Source of the DNA: Methylobacterium sp. SyP6R
Lineage (GTDB): Bacteria > Pseudomonadota > Alphaproteobacteria > Rhizobiales > Beijerinckiaceae
Direction of reading: 5' to 3'
Assembly (NCBI RefSeq): GCF_019216885.1
Contig: NZ_JAAQRC020000001.1
Span: forward strand, 992,001-1,056,000
Length of the DNA: 64,000 nucleotides
Shown here one piece after another: positions 1-9,411 of this stretch. The notes under the pieces are model-generated. The model worked only from the letters and a program-made list of their open reading frames with translations, did not search any database and was not told where the DNA came from. Each line of letters starts with the position of its first letter. Within the stretch, counting starts at the first letter, position 1. The position numbers and the translations under genes are program-made.

Positions 1-185
1 GCGGGCGTGCTGCCGTCCTTGCGCCGCGCCTGAACGCCGCGGGATTTTTCGCAGTGCAAAAACGTGCGGTACGCTGCGTTCCGATACCGCCGTGTTTTGA
101 CGCGCCGCAGCGGAACCGCCACGCGGACGCCCTGTTCTGAGTCGAGGCGATGTCTGCCCCGACGGCAGCACAGGAGACGAACTGC

Positions 186-929
186 ATGGCAGCTGAGAAG
201 GAAACCAAGGCATTTCCCGCCGCCGCGAGCACGCGGGTCCCGTTCGCGCTGGCCCTGTCGGCGCTGGCCGGCTGCGCGGACGCGATCGGGTTCCTCGAAT
301 TCTCGCAGCTGTTCATGTCGTTCATGAGCGGCAACACCACCCGCCTGGGCGCCGCGGTCAGCCTCGGCGATTGGGGCAACGTCACCCGGGTCGGCAGCAC
401 CATCGCGCTGTTCTGCTTCGGGGCGTTCCTCGGCACGCTCATCGCCGCCGCCGTCGGCTACTGGCGGCTCGCGGTGCTGCTCGGCCTCCAGGCGCTCCTG
501 CTCTGCGTCGGCCTGTTCATGCCGCGCGGCCCCGAGGAATTCCCGATCCACGCCTACCCGATCGTGCTGGCGCTCGGCATGCAGAACGCCGTCCTGCAGG
601 ACGAGGAGGGGAGGAGCCTGGCGCTCACCTACGTCACCGGCGCGGTGGTGCGCTTCGGCACCGGGCTCGCCAACCTGCTGCTCGGCCATCCCTCGCCGTC
701 CTTCTGGATCCAGGCGCCGCTCTGGGCCGCCCTGACTCTCGGGGCGATCACCGGCGGTCTGCTGCACGGCGTCTTCGGGGAGCGCGCCTTCCTGGTCCCG
801 GCCCTGGTGGCGGCGGTGCTGGCGGTCGTCGCCCTGGTGATGACCCTGATCCACGGCGACGGGCCGCTCGTCTCGGGCACCAAGTCGCCGGCACCGGACG
901 CCGCCGCGACCGCGCCCCCGGTGGTGTGA
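186..929 (+). CDS. YoaK/DUF1275 family membrane protein
   Basis: A 247-residue integral membrane protein of the DUF1275 (YoaK) family, whose transport role is not established. The family signature SGNTTRLG lies near residue 48, followed by the glycine/asparagine-rich GMQNA near 131 and TYVTGAVVRFG near 148. About six hydrophobic segments are visible. I chose the ATG at 186 because AGGAG sits ten bases upstream; a longer in-frame start at 150 lacks such a site. The proline/alanine-rich C-terminal tail is probably cytoplasmic. It stands alone, followed by a 377-base gap that holds two strong hairpins. Confidence 0.85.
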   Translation: MAAEKETKAFPAAASTRVPFALALSALAGCADAIGFLEFSQLFMSFMSGNTTRLGAAVSLGDWGNVTRVGSTIALFCFGAFLGTLIAAAVGYWRLAVLLGLQALLLCVGLFMPRGPEEFPIHAYPIVLALGMQNAVLQDEEGRSLALTYVTGAVVRFGTGLANLLLGHPSPSFWIQAPLWAALTLGAITGGLLHGVFGERAFLVPALVAAVLAVVALVMTLIHGDGPLVSGTKSPAPDAAATAPPVV

Positions 930-1137
930 GGCCGGGTCGGGCGTCCCGCTCCGGCAAAGATTACGCATCGTTCATCGGGCGGAGACACCGGCGTAAGCCG
1001 GCGGGGTCCATAACGGCATGGTCGCCGGACGCGGCGCCGCCCTCATCCCCCCGGGCGCCGCCGCGATCCAAGGCCCCGAGGGCCGAGGCGCCGGGTCATC
1101 ATCGTCGCCCCCCAGACGACCCGGTGCTCCGCGCCGC

Positions 1138-1224
1138 GGCAGGCCGAGCCCCCCGCTCGGCCTGCCGACCCGGAGGCGACGCCCGACGTGCCGCACCTCC
1201 CCCCTCGAAGCGGCACGTCGGGCG
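1138..1224. other. Two consecutive perfect hairpins
   Basis: The 377-base gap between the DUF1275 gene and the response regulator holds two perfect inverted repeats. Arms 1138-1149 and 1155-1166 match over 12 bp around a 5-base loop. Arms 1180-1194 and 1210-1224 match over 15 bp around a 15-base loop. Neither is followed by a T-run on the plus strand, so they are not classic intrinsic terminators. They could end the upstream transcript, shape the leader of the two-component operon, or be a dispersed palindrome. The rest of the gap shows no gene. Confidence 0.7.
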
Positions 1225-1306
1225 GGGCCCGTTCCGGGGCCAGGGCGCCAGGATCCCGGATACGGAACTCTCCCGCGCGCCGGGGATCTGCCCTAGAATG
1301 CCCGAC

Positions 1307-1996
1307 ATGCGCCTCCTGATCATCGAGGACGACCGCGAGGCGTCCACCTACCTCTCCAAGGCCTTCCGCGAAGCCGGCCACGTCGCCGACACCGCCGATG
1401 ACGGGCTCGACGGCTACGCGCTGGCGCGCGAGGGCGCCTACGACGTGCTGGTCGTCGACCGCATGCTGCCCAAGCTCGACGGCCTGTCGCTGATCCGGTC
1501 CCTGCGCGAGCAGGGCGTCGAGACGCCGGTGCTGATCCTGTCGGCGCTCGGCCAGGTCGACGACCGGGTGAAGGGCCTCAAGGCCGGCGGCGACGACTAT
1601 CTCCCGAAGCCCTACGCCTTCTCCGAGCTGATGGCCCGGATCGAGGTCCTGGCCCGCCGCCGCGGCGGTGCGTCGTCCACGGAGGCGACGAGCTACCGCG
1701 TCGGCGACCTCGAACTCGACCGGTTGTCGCACCGGGTCACCCGGGCCGGCCAGGAGATCCCGCTCCAGCCACGGGAATTCCGCCTGCTCGAATACCTGAT
1801 GCGCCATGCCGGCCAGGTCGTGACCCGCACGATGCTGCTGGAGCACGTGTGGGACTACCATTTCGACCCGCAGACCAACGTCATCGACGTCCACGTCTCC
1901 CGCCTGCGCGCCAAGGTCGACAAGGGCTTCGAGCGGCCGATGATCCACACCGTGCGGGGCGCCGGCTACATGGTCCGTGCCGGCGGCGAGGCGTGA
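1307..1996 (+). CDS. OmpR/PhoB-family response regulator
   Basis: A DNA-binding response regulator of 229 residues. The receiver domain (about 1-115) shows the acidic pair in IIEDD, the phosphoacceptor Asp at about 51 in VVDRMLPKLDG and the conserved Lys in YLPKPYAF. A winged-helix output domain runs from about 130 to the end, finishing in the typical HTVRGAGYMV. ATGs at 1298 and 1307 are both in frame; 1307 gives the canonical MRLLIIEDD start. The stop overlaps the GTG start of the cognate kinase. In many Rhizobiales a similar pair precedes glnE (FeuP/FeuQ-like), but the signal here cannot be read from sequence. Confidence 0.9.
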   Translation: MRLLIIEDDREASTYLSKAFREAGHVADTADDGLDGYALAREGAYDVLVVDRMLPKLDGLSLIRSLREQGVETPVLILSALGQVDDRVKGLKAGGDDYLPKPYAFSELMARIEVLARRRGGASSTEATSYRVGDLELDRLSHRVTRAGQEIPLQPREFRLLEYLMRHAGQVVTRTMLLEHVWDYHFDPQTNVIDVHVSRLRAKVDKGFERPMIHTVRGAGYMVRAGGEA

Positions 1997-3450
1997 GCGC
2001 GCCGGCCGCACCCGCGGGGCATGACGGCAGGAATGACGGGGTCCTGGCACGCCTCGGCACCCTGTTCCGCACCACCGCGTTCAAGCTCTCGCTCGCCTAT
2101 CTCCTGGTCTTCGCCGCCTTCGCGTTCTTCGCCCTCGGCTACGTCGCCTGGAACGCCCGGCGCGTCCTCGACGACCAGATCGTCTCGACCATCGAGGCCG
2201 AGATCAACGGCCTGTCCGATCAATACGCCGCGGGCGGCATCCGTCGCCTCGTCAGCGTGGTCGAGCGCCGCTCGCGCGAGCCCGGCGCCTCGCTCTACCT
2301 CGTCACCACGCCGGCGGGCGAGCACGTCGCCGGCAACGTCGAGGCGCTGCCGCCCGGAACCCTCGCCGAGCCCGGGCAGACCGAGACGGCGTATGCCCGC
2401 AACACCGACAACGACCGCCTCGACCACCGGGCGATCGTCCGCATCTTCACCCTGCCGGGGGGCTTCCGCCTGCTCGTCGGCCGGGATGTGGAAGAGCGCG
2501 ACCGCCTGCGGGCGGTGATCGGGAGGGCCTTCGCCTGGTCGCTGATGCTGGTGGTGGGTCTGGGCTTCCTCGGCAGCTGGTTCATCGCCCAGCGCGTGCT
2601 CAAGCGCGTCGACCACATGACCGACATCACCCGCACCATCATGGCGGGCGACCTCGACGGCCGTCTGACGCTCGCCGGCACCGGCGACGAGCTCGACCGG
2701 CTGGCGAGCAACCTCAACGCGATGCTCGACCGCATCGGCGAATTGATGCGCGGCATGCGCGAGGTCTCGGACAACATCGCCCACGACCTCAAGACCCCGC
2801 TCACCCGCCTGCGCAACAAGGCCGACGCGGCGCTCCGCGAGGGCAACGATCCGGATGCCTTGCGGGCGGCGCTCGAGGCCAACATCGAGGAGAGCGACAA
2901 CCTGATCCGGGTGTTCAACGCCCTCCTGATGATCGCGCGGCTCGAGGCCGGCAATGCCCGCGAGGGGCTGGCGGAATTCGACGCGGGCGCAGTCGCCCTC
3001 GAAGTCGCGGAGTTGTACGAAGCGGTGGCGGAGGAACGCGGCATCGCCCTGACAGCCGAGGTCGAGGACGGCCTCAAGCTGCATGGCAGCCGCGAATTGA
3101 TCGGACAGGCGATGGCGAACCTGATCGACAACGCCCTGAAATACGGCGCGGCCGCAGCCGAGCCGGTGCTCTGCGTCGCGGCGCGGCGGGAGGAGGGCGA
3201 GATCGTGCTGTCGGTCGCCGACCGGGGCGAGGGCATCCCGGAGGCCGAGCGCGGCCGGGTGCTGGAGCGCTTCGTGCGGCTGGAGACCGCCCGCACCCGC
3301 CCGGGCTTCGGACTGGGCCTGAGCCTCGTCAACGCGGTCGCCCGCCTGCACCAGGGCACCTTCGCGCTGGAGGACAACGCGCCGGGCCTGCGCGCGGTCC
3401 TGCGTCTGCCGGCCCTGCGCGACCAGGCACCGAAGGAGATCGCCGCATGA
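1993..3450 (+). CDS. Sensor histidine kinase, partner of the upstream regulator
   Basis: A membrane histidine kinase of 485 residues. It starts at a GTG overlapping the regulator stop (GTGA), which argues for translational coupling. A first membrane segment (about 30-52) and a second (about 180-200) flank a periplasmic sensor region, followed by HAMP. The HisKA box has the phosphoacceptor His in NIAHDLKTPLTRLRN. The ATPase domain shows the N box NLIDNALKYG and the G boxes DRGEGIP and GFGLGLSLV. It should autophosphorylate and pass phosphate to the response regulator just upstream. Its stop overlaps the ATG of glnE. Confidence 0.9.
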   Translation: MSAPAAPAGHDGRNDGVLARLGTLFRTTAFKLSLAYLLVFAAFAFFALGYVAWNARRVLDDQIVSTIEAEINGLSDQYAAGGIRRLVSVVERRSREPGASLYLVTTPAGEHVAGNVEALPPGTLAEPGQTETAYARNTDNDRLDHRAIVRIFTLPGGFRLLVGRDVEERDRLRAVIGRAFAWSLMLVVGLGFLGSWFIAQRVLKRVDHMTDITRTIMAGDLDGRLTLAGTGDELDRLASNLNAMLDRIGELMRGMREVSDNIAHDLKTPLTRLRNKADAALREGNDPDALRAALEANIEESDNLIRVFNALLMIARLEAGNAREGLAEFDAGAVALEVAELYEAVAEERGIALTAEVEDGLKLHGSRELIGQAMANLIDNALKYGAAAAEPVLCVAARREEGEIVLSVADRGEGIPEAERGRVLERFVRLETARTRPGFGLGLSLVNAVARLHQGTFALEDNAPGLRAVLRLPALRDQAPKEIAA

Positions 3451-6350
3451 CCGGGCCGCTCTCCGGGCGTCTCACCGCTGCGCCCCGCCTCGCCGAGCCG
3501 GAACGGGCGCAAGCGCGCCTCGCCGACCTCCTCACCGAGGCCCCCGACCTCGCACCGCTCCTCGGGGAGGACGGTCCGGCCCGCGACCTCCTGCTGGGCC
3601 TCGCCGACCACTCGCCGTTCCTGTGGGGCCTCGCCGCCCGCGATTCCGCCCGGCTCGCCGGGCTGCTCGCGCGCCCGCCGGAGGACTCGAACGCCGCGAT
3701 TCTCGCCGACCAGCGGGGGGCCGGTCTCGCCGGGGGTGACGTCGCGCGGGCTTTACGCCGCAACCGCGCCGCCCACGCGCTCCTGGTGGCGCTCGCCGAT
3801 ATCGGCGGGGTCTGGTCGCTGGAGCAGGTGACCGCGGCGCTCTCGGATTTCGCCGATGCCTCGGTGAGCGCCGCCGTCGATGCCGCCCTCGTTCAGGCCG
3901 CCGGGACCGGCCGCTTCCTGGCGCCGGATCCCGCCCGGCCGCAGGACGGATCGGGCCTGATCGTGCTCGGCATGGGCAAGCTCGGGGCCGGCGAGCTGAA
4001 CTATTCGAGCGACGTCGACCTGATCGTGCTGTTCGATCCCGACGTGGCTCCCCTGCGGGCGGGTGTCGAGGCGACGCCGTTCTTCAGCCGGATCGCGCAA
4101 ACCGTCGCCAAGCTCCTCCAGGAGCGCACCGCCGACGGCTACGTCCACCGGGTCGACTATCGGCTCAGGCCCGATCCCGGCTCGACCCCGACCGCCCTGT
4201 CGCTGGCTTCCGCCTATACCTATTACGAGACGGTGGGGCAGAACTGGGAGCGCGCCGCCTTCATCAAGGCGCGGCCGGTGGCCGGCGACGAGGCGCTGGC
4301 CGACGGTTTCCTCGCCGAGCTGCGGCCGTTCATCTGGCGCAAATACTTCGATTTCGCCTCGATCGCCGACGTCCACGCGATGAAGCGGCAGATCCACGCG
4401 GTCCGCGGCCACGGCGCCATCGCGGTGGCCGGCCACGACATCAAGCTCGGGCGCGGCGGCATCCGCGAGGTCGAGTTCTTCGTCCAGACCCAGCAGCTCG
4501 TCTTCGGCGGGCGTCGCCCATCCTTGCGCGGCCGGCGCACGCTCGAGATGCTGGCGATGCTTCACGACGAGGGCTGGATCACGGCGGAGGCCCGCGACGA
4601 GCTCTCCGAGAGCTACCGCTTCCTCCGCACCGTCGAGCACCGTCTGCAGATGGTGGCCGACGAGCAGACCCAGCGCCTGCCCGACGATCCCCAAAAACTC
4701 GCGCGTTTTTCCCGCTTCCTCGGCTATCCCGACGAGACCGCCTTCGGCGAGGCGCTGACGGCGCAAGCGCGCCGGGTCCAGGGGCATTACGCCCTGCTGT
4801 TCGAGGCCGAGCCGGATCTGGCGGCGGAGGTCGGCGACCTCGTGTTCACCGGCGTCGAGGACGATCCCGGGACGCTCGCGACTTTGAGGCGCCTCGGCTT
4901 CCGGGCGCCGGAGCGGGCGACCGAGACGGTGCGGGGCTGGCATTTCGGCCGCCGCCCGGCGGTGACGAGCCCGCGGGCCCGCGAGGTGCTGACCGAACTG
5001 GTCCCGGCCCTGATCCAGGCCCTCTCCGGCACCGCCGATCCGGACGGAGCCCTCGCCGCCCTCGACCGCGCCTTCGGGCGGATGCCGGCGGCCGTCGAGC
5101 TTCTCACCATCCTGCGCTCGCACGAGCGGCTGCGGCTGCTCTTCGCCGATCTCCTCGGCACCGTGCCGCGCCTCGCCGACACGGTGGCGTTCAGCCCGCA
5201 CGTCCTCGACGCGGTGATCGACCCCGCCTTCGTGGCGCCGGTGACCGAATCCGACGCGCTCTCCGAACAATTCCGCCTCGGTCTCGGCCAGCCCCGCGAC
5301 TTCGAGGACTTCCTCGACCGCAGCCGCGACGCCGCCCGGCAATTGCGCTTCGTCACCGGCGCACGGCTCCTGTCCGGCATCCTGCCGCCGGCCGGCGCCG
5401 GCCGGGCCTATGCGGGCATCGCGGAAGCGGCCATCGCGGCGGCTCTCCGCGCCGTGGAGGCCGCCTTCGCGGAGGATCACGGCCGGGTGCCGGGGGGCCG
5501 CGTCGCGGTTTTGGGCCTTGGGCGTCTCGGCTCGCGCCAGCTCACCGCCGATTCCGACCTCGACCTCGTGGTCCTGTACGATTTCGACCCCGAGCGGCGC
5601 GAGAGCGACGGCAAGCGGTCCCTCGACGCGGCGGTCTACTACAACCGCCTGACCCAGCGCCTCGTCGCGGCGCTCACCGTGCCGACCCGGCGCGGCCGGC
5701 TCTACGAGGTCGACCTGCGCCTGCGCCCGAGCGGCGGGCAGGGGCCGATCGCCAACCAGTGGCAGCGCTTCTCGGCCTATTGGCGCGAGGAGGCGGCCCT
5801 GTGGGAGCACATGGCACTGACCCGCGCGCGGGCCGTTGCAGGCGACGACAGCCTGATGCGGGAGGCCGCGGCCGCCGCCGTCGAGGTCCTGCGCCAGAAG
5901 CGCGACGCGCGGAACGTCGTCGGGGAGGTGCGGACCATGCGCGCGCTCATCGAGCGCGAGAAGGGCGATCACGGCCCCCTCGACCTGAAGCTCGCCCCCG
6001 GCGGGCTTCTCGACCTGGATTTCCTCGCCCAGGCCCTCGTCCTGTCCCATGCCGTCACGCATCCCGACCTCGTCGGCCCCGACGCGCCGGAGGTGCTGGA
6101 GCGCGCCGGTCGCCACGGCCTGATGGATGCGGGGCTGACTGTGCGCCTCGTCACCGCCTACCGGCTCCTCGACGACGCCCACCACTGGCAGCGCCTGATG
6201 GTCGAGGGCGATTTCGGCCGTACCGCCCCGCCGGCGGCCCGCGCCCGCCTCGCCGCGGCGCTCGGCCAGCCCGACGAGGCGGCGCTGACCGCACAGCTCG
6301 CCGAGACTCGCGCCGGCGTGAGGGAAGCGTTCGGGGCCATCCTGGCGTGA
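3447..6350 (+). CDS. glnE: Bifunctional glutamine synthetase adenylyltransferase/adenylyl-removing enzyme
   Basis: GlnE attaches AMP to glutamine synthetase and removes it, under control of PII, so it sets nitrogen assimilation. The 967 residues match the full family length. Two nucleotidyltransferase cores are visible: GMGKLGAGELNYSSDVDLI near residue 172 and GLGRLGSRQLTADSDLDLV near 688, each with the paired metal-binding Asp. By family knowledge the N-terminal core de-adenylylates and the C-terminal core adenylylates. The ATG overlaps the kinase stop by four bases (ATGA), so the three genes probably form one operon. Confidence 0.95.
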   Translation: MTGPLSGRLTAAPRLAEPERAQARLADLLTEAPDLAPLLGEDGPARDLLLGLADHSPFLWGLAARDSARLAGLLARPPEDSNAAILADQRGAGLAGGDVARALRRNRAAHALLVALADIGGVWSLEQVTAALSDFADASVSAAVDAALVQAAGTGRFLAPDPARPQDGSGLIVLGMGKLGAGELNYSSDVDLIVLFDPDVAPLRAGVEATPFFSRIAQTVAKLLQERTADGYVHRVDYRLRPDPGSTPTALSLASAYTYYETVGQNWERAAFIKARPVAGDEALADGFLAELRPFIWRKYFDFASIADVHAMKRQIHAVRGHGAIAVAGHDIKLGRGGIREVEFFVQTQQLVFGGRRPSLRGRRTLEMLAMLHDEGWITAEARDELSESYRFLRTVEHRLQMVADEQTQRLPDDPQKLARFSRFLGYPDETAFGEALTAQARRVQGHYALLFEAEPDLAAEVGDLVFTGVEDDPGTLATLRRLGFRAPERATETVRGWHFGRRPAVTSPRAREVLTELVPALIQALSGTADPDGALAALDRAFGRMPAAVELLTILRSHERLRLLFADLLGTVPRLADTVAFSPHVLDAVIDPAFVAPVTESDALSEQFRLGLGQPRDFEDFLDRSRDAARQLRFVTGARLLSGILPPAGAGRAYAGIAEAAIAAALRAVEAAFAEDHGRVPGGRVAVLGLGRLGSRQLTADSDLDLVVLYDFDPERRESDGKRSLDAAVYYNRLTQRLVAALTVPTRRGRLYEVDLRLRPSGGQGPIANQWQRFSAYWREEAALWEHMALTRARAVAGDDSLMREAAAAAVEVLRQKRDARNVVGEVRTMRALIEREKGDHGPLDLKLAPGGLLDLDFLAQALVLSHAVTHPDLVGPDAPEVLERAGRHGLMDAGLTVRLVTAYRLLDDAHHWQRLMVEGDFGRTAPPAARARLAAALGQPDEAALTAQLAETRAGVREAFGAILA

Positions 6351-6673
6351 GGCGCACGAAGGTTGCACGCCTGGGGAACATCCGGTCCTGCCGTGCGTTT
6401 TGGCCCCGGCTCGACACGGTTTCGACCAACGCATCCCGGTGGCGCGTCAGCCCTGCTCCGTTGCACAGCCAAAGCGTATATTTGCCGATATCACTGTAAT
6501 ACGGACAGGAATAAAAGCATCCGGCAGGATCGTGCAGGGGTGATCCCGTCCGGAACCGCCGGCACCCCGAGGCGAATAGGCTGGTTCACCGGTTCGGATC
6601 CTGGGGATTTACGCAGGATTAAGCCATTTGCCGTTTGCTGCGGTCCAACGGATATCGACCGAGGACCGGGCCC

Positions 6674-8359
6674 GTGCTCGCCAAATTCAAGATTCTTCAC
6701 AAGCTCACCGCTGCCGTCCTGCTGATCGCCGCCCTGGTGGGCGGCTGCGTGTGGTACGCGCAGGGGCGTATGACGGCGATCGACGACGCCTACAGCCTGT
6801 ACATCGTGCGCGAGGCGCGGGCGCCGGCCAGCGCCAGCCAACTCAACCGGACCCTCTTTTCCCTGACCTCCGCGACGTTCCGCATCATCGCCGAGACGGA
6901 CGAGGCGCAGATGCGCCGCGCCAGCGCCGAGTTCGACGAAGCCGTCGCGATGGTCAAGCCGACCTTCGCGGCCCTGCGGGAGCGGGCGCCGACCTTCGCG
7001 GGCCGCGTCGACAAGATCGCCCATGACTTCGACGACCTCACCGCCAGGCTCAGGCAGGTCCTCGACCTAGGCATGACGCGCCGCAATGCCGAGGCGCTCG
7101 CCCTGTTCCGGCGCAGCGTCGATCCCGTCCTGCCCAGCCAGATCCAGGAGACGAGGAAGCTCGCCCTCGACATCCAGGACTACGTCGCCAAGACCTCGGA
7201 CGAGCTGACCGACCAGACCAACGCCACCCGCGCCCGGCTGATGGCGATCAGCGCCCTCGGCCTCGGCCTGGGCCTCGTGGCGGTGGCCCTGGTGGCCGTG
7301 TTCGGCGTTACCCGCCCGATCGGCCGGCTGGTGCGCGTGCTCGAGCGCATGGCGCATGGCGAGATCGAGGCCGAGATTCCGGAAGCGCGCCGGGGCGACG
7401 AGGTCGGCGCCATCGGCCGCGCGGTCGAGGGCATCAAGGCGATGGTGGCCCAGAAGGCCGCCGAGCAGGCCGAGATCAAGCGGATCGCCGACGCGGCGGC
7501 GGCCGAGGCGCGCCGGCGCGCCATGATCGACCTCGCCGACGGGTTCGAGCGGGCGGTCGGCGGCATCGTCGGCATGGTCTCGACCTCGGCCACCGAATTG
7601 CAGGCGACCGCCGGGCAGATGACCGGGACGGCGACCGAGACGGCGAGCCAGTCCGCCGCGGTCGCGGCCGCCGCCGAGGAGGCGGCCTCCAACGTCGGTA
7701 CCGTCGCGGCGGCGGCCGAGGAGCTCGGCGCCTCGGTGCAGGAAATCGGACGCCAGGTCGACGGCTCGGCGGGCCTCGCCCGCCAGGCGGTGGCGGAAGC
7801 CGACCGGACCGGCGCCCAGGTGCGCGCCCTGAGCCAGACCGTCGGCCGGATCGGCGACGTCGCCGGCCTGATCTCGTCGATCGCCGCCCAGACCAACCTG
7901 CTCGCGCTTAACGCCACGATCGAGGCGGCGCGTGCAGGGAGCGCGGGGAGGGGCTTTGCGGTGGTCGCCGCCGAGGTGAAGGAACTCGCGGCCCAGACCG
8001 CGAAGGCGACGGAGGAGATCGGCCAGCAGATCACTGCTGTGCAGAGCGCCACCGGCGAGACCGTCTCGGCGATCGGCGCCATCACCGCGCGGATCCGCGA
8101 GATCGACTCCGTCACGGTGGCGATCGCCGCCGCGGTCGAGCAGCAGGGCGTCGCCACCCAGGAGATCGTCCGCAACGTCTCCCAGGCCGCGACCGGCACC
8201 GGCGAGGTCACCGGCAACATCGCGGGTGTCGCCGGCGCCGCCGAGGAGACGGGCGCCGCCGCGACCCAGGTCCTCGCCTCCGCCACCGAGCTGTCGCGCC
8301 AGTCCGAGCATCTCGGGGCGGAAGTGGCACGTTTCCTCGCCACGGTGCGGGCGGCCTGA
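6674..8359 (+). CDS. Methyl-accepting chemotaxis protein
   Basis: A chemoreceptor of about 561 residues. A first membrane helix (about 9-30) and a second (about 190-212) bracket a periplasmic four-helix-type sensor. HAMP follows ([14 protein letters not shown] onward), then a long alanine-rich signalling domain with the near-universal hairpin tip [20 protein letters not shown] near 400. The GTG at 6674 follows GAGGA and gives a normal membrane start; a longer TTG/ATG frame from 6635 is possible. There are no che genes nearby, so it is an orphan receptor. The 323-base gap upstream is richer in A/T around 6470-6515 and probably carries the promoter, but no clean sigma site can be defined. Confidence 0.9.
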   Translation: MLAKFKILHKLTAAVLLIAALVGGCVWYAQGRMTAIDDAYSLYIVREARAPASASQLNRTLFSLTSATFRIIAETDEAQMRRASAEFDEAVAMVKPTFAALRERAPTFAGRVDKIAHDFDDLTARLRQVLDLGMTRRNAEALALFRRSVDPVLPSQIQETRKLALDIQDYVAKTSDELTDQTNATRARLMAISALGLGLGLVAVALVAVFGVTRPIGRLVRVLERMAHGEIEAEIPEARRGDEVGAIGRAVEGIKAMVAQKAAEQAEIKRIADAAAAEARRRAMIDLADGFERAVGGIVGMVSTSATELQATAGQMTGTATETASQSAAVAAAAEEAASNVGTVAAAAEELGASVQEIGRQVDGSAGLARQAVAEADRTGAQVRALSQTVGRIGDVAGLISSIAAQTNLLALNATIEAARAGSAGRGFAVVAAEVKELAAQTAKATEEIGQQITAVQSATGETVSAIGAITARIREIDSVTVAIAAAVEQQGVATQEIVRNVSQAATGTGEVTGNIAGVAGAAEETGAAATQVLASATELSRQSEHLGAEVARFLATVRAA

Positions 8360-8457
8360 CGCCTCGCGAGGTCCCGGGAGTGCCCGCGATTCGAGCGCAA
8401 GAAGCGGGATGAACCGCCGCCTCCGGACGCCGTAGGGCTCATGCCGGAGGTGACCGA

Positions 8458-8985
8458 ATGACCGCTTTCCACTGTATCGCGATCGAGACCGAGACGGCCG
8501 CCCGCTTCCGGGCGACCGGCACGGACGATCGCGGCAACCCGCTCCGGCGGATCGTCGCGACGCCCGGCGGCGCCTTCCCGTGCCGGCACTGCCTGCGCCT
8601 CGCCGAACCGGGCGAGGCCATGCTGCTCGGATCCTACGACCTGCGAAAGCCGGTCGGCGTCTACTGGACGCCGAGCCCGATCTTCCTGCACGAGGCGGCG
8701 TGTCCGCGCGCCACAGCGGTCGACGAGGTCGCGCCGATCGTGCGGGCGAATCCGCTCGTCTCGGTTCGTGCCTATGACGGCCAGCACCAATGCCTCTACG
8801 ATCTCGGCCATGTCTGCGCCGGTGCGGAAGTCGACGTGCCCCTCGCCCGCGCGCTCGACGATTCCCGCACGGCCTTCGTGAACATCCACACGGCGCGGCC
8901 GGGATGCCTGCTGGTGCGGGTCGAGCGCAGGCCGGTCGCGGACGAGGTTTGTCGAGGCGCCGCCGTCAGCGATCCGCCGGAATGA
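8458..8985 (+). CDS. DUF1203 domain-containing protein
   Basis: A soluble 175-residue protein of the DUF1203 family, of unknown function. Visible family features are the PCRHCL cysteine pair near residues 41-46, the central HEAACPR segment near 79-85 and the late FVNIHTARPGC stretch. An excellent ribosome site (GGAGGTGACC) precedes the ATG. It lies tail to tail with the GFA-family gene and their ends overlap by about 20 bases. No enzymatic motif is recognisable, although the conserved cysteines suggest metal binding or redox activity. Confidence 0.75.
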   Translation: MTAFHCIAIETETAARFRATGTDDRGNPLRRIVATPGGAFPCRHCLRLAEPGEAMLLGSYDLRKPVGVYWTPSPIFLHEAACPRATAVDEVAPIVRANPLVSVRAYDGQHQCLYDLGHVCAGAEVDVPLARALDDSRTAFVNIHTARPGCLLVRVERRPVADEVCRGAAVSDPPE

Positions 8986-9391
8986 ACCGGAGGGTGCCGG
9001 CGAGGCGTGCCGGCCTGCCGGTGTCGCCGGGATGCGCGATCCCGTCGGTCACCGGCACCTCGGGGAAATCGAACGGGCTGACCCCGTCGAGGCAGGCGAC
9101 GTTCACGGCGTAGAGGCTGGTGTCCGATCGCCGCTGGTGGTGGGTGTAGATGCCGCAGCGGGAGCAGAAGAAGTGCTGCGCGGCTTTCGTGTGGAAGCGG
9201 TAGCGCGTCAGCATCGCCTCGCCCTGGAGGACCCTGATCCCGCCCACCTCCGCCATGGCGACGACGGCGCCGCGCATGCGGCAATACGAGCAGGTGCAGC
9301 GGCGGATCGAGTCGAATCCGTCGCCGAGCGATGCCTCGAAGCGCACCGCGCCGCAATGGCACTGGCCGACCCGGGTGATCCTGCTTCCCAT
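8966..9391 (-). CDS. GFA (glutathione-dependent formaldehyde-activating) family protein
   Basis: A 141-residue zinc protein of the GFA/CENP-V fold. The complete cysteine set is present: CHC at 11-13, CTCSYC at 32-37 and CSRC at 76-79. Family founders bind glutathione and accelerate S-hydroxymethylglutathione formation, but most members have no tested activity and the role in formaldehyde handling is disputed. The ATG at 9391 is the only start that keeps the first cysteine pair at the right place. It lies 20 bases downstream of the exporter gene on the same strand and may be co-transcribed with it. Confidence 0.85.
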   Translation of the reverse strand: MGSRITRVGQCHCGAVRFEASLGDGFDSIRRCTCSYCRMRGAVVAMAEVGGIRVLQGEAMLTRYRFHTKAAQHFFCSRCGIYTHHQRRSDTSLYAVNVACLDGVSPFDFPEVPVTDGIAHPGDTGRPARLAGTLRFIPADR

Positions 9392-9411
9392 GGTCCGTCT
9401 CCTGAGGTTCG

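Noticed and set aside
1..33. Possible tail of a coding region ending in TGA at 31-33
   Set aside because: Only ten codons are visible and they carry no recognisable motif.
6470..6495. GCCGATAT resembling a flagellar sigma-28 -10 box before the chemoreceptor
   Set aside because: There is no -35 element at the required 15-base spacing, so the match is probably chance.
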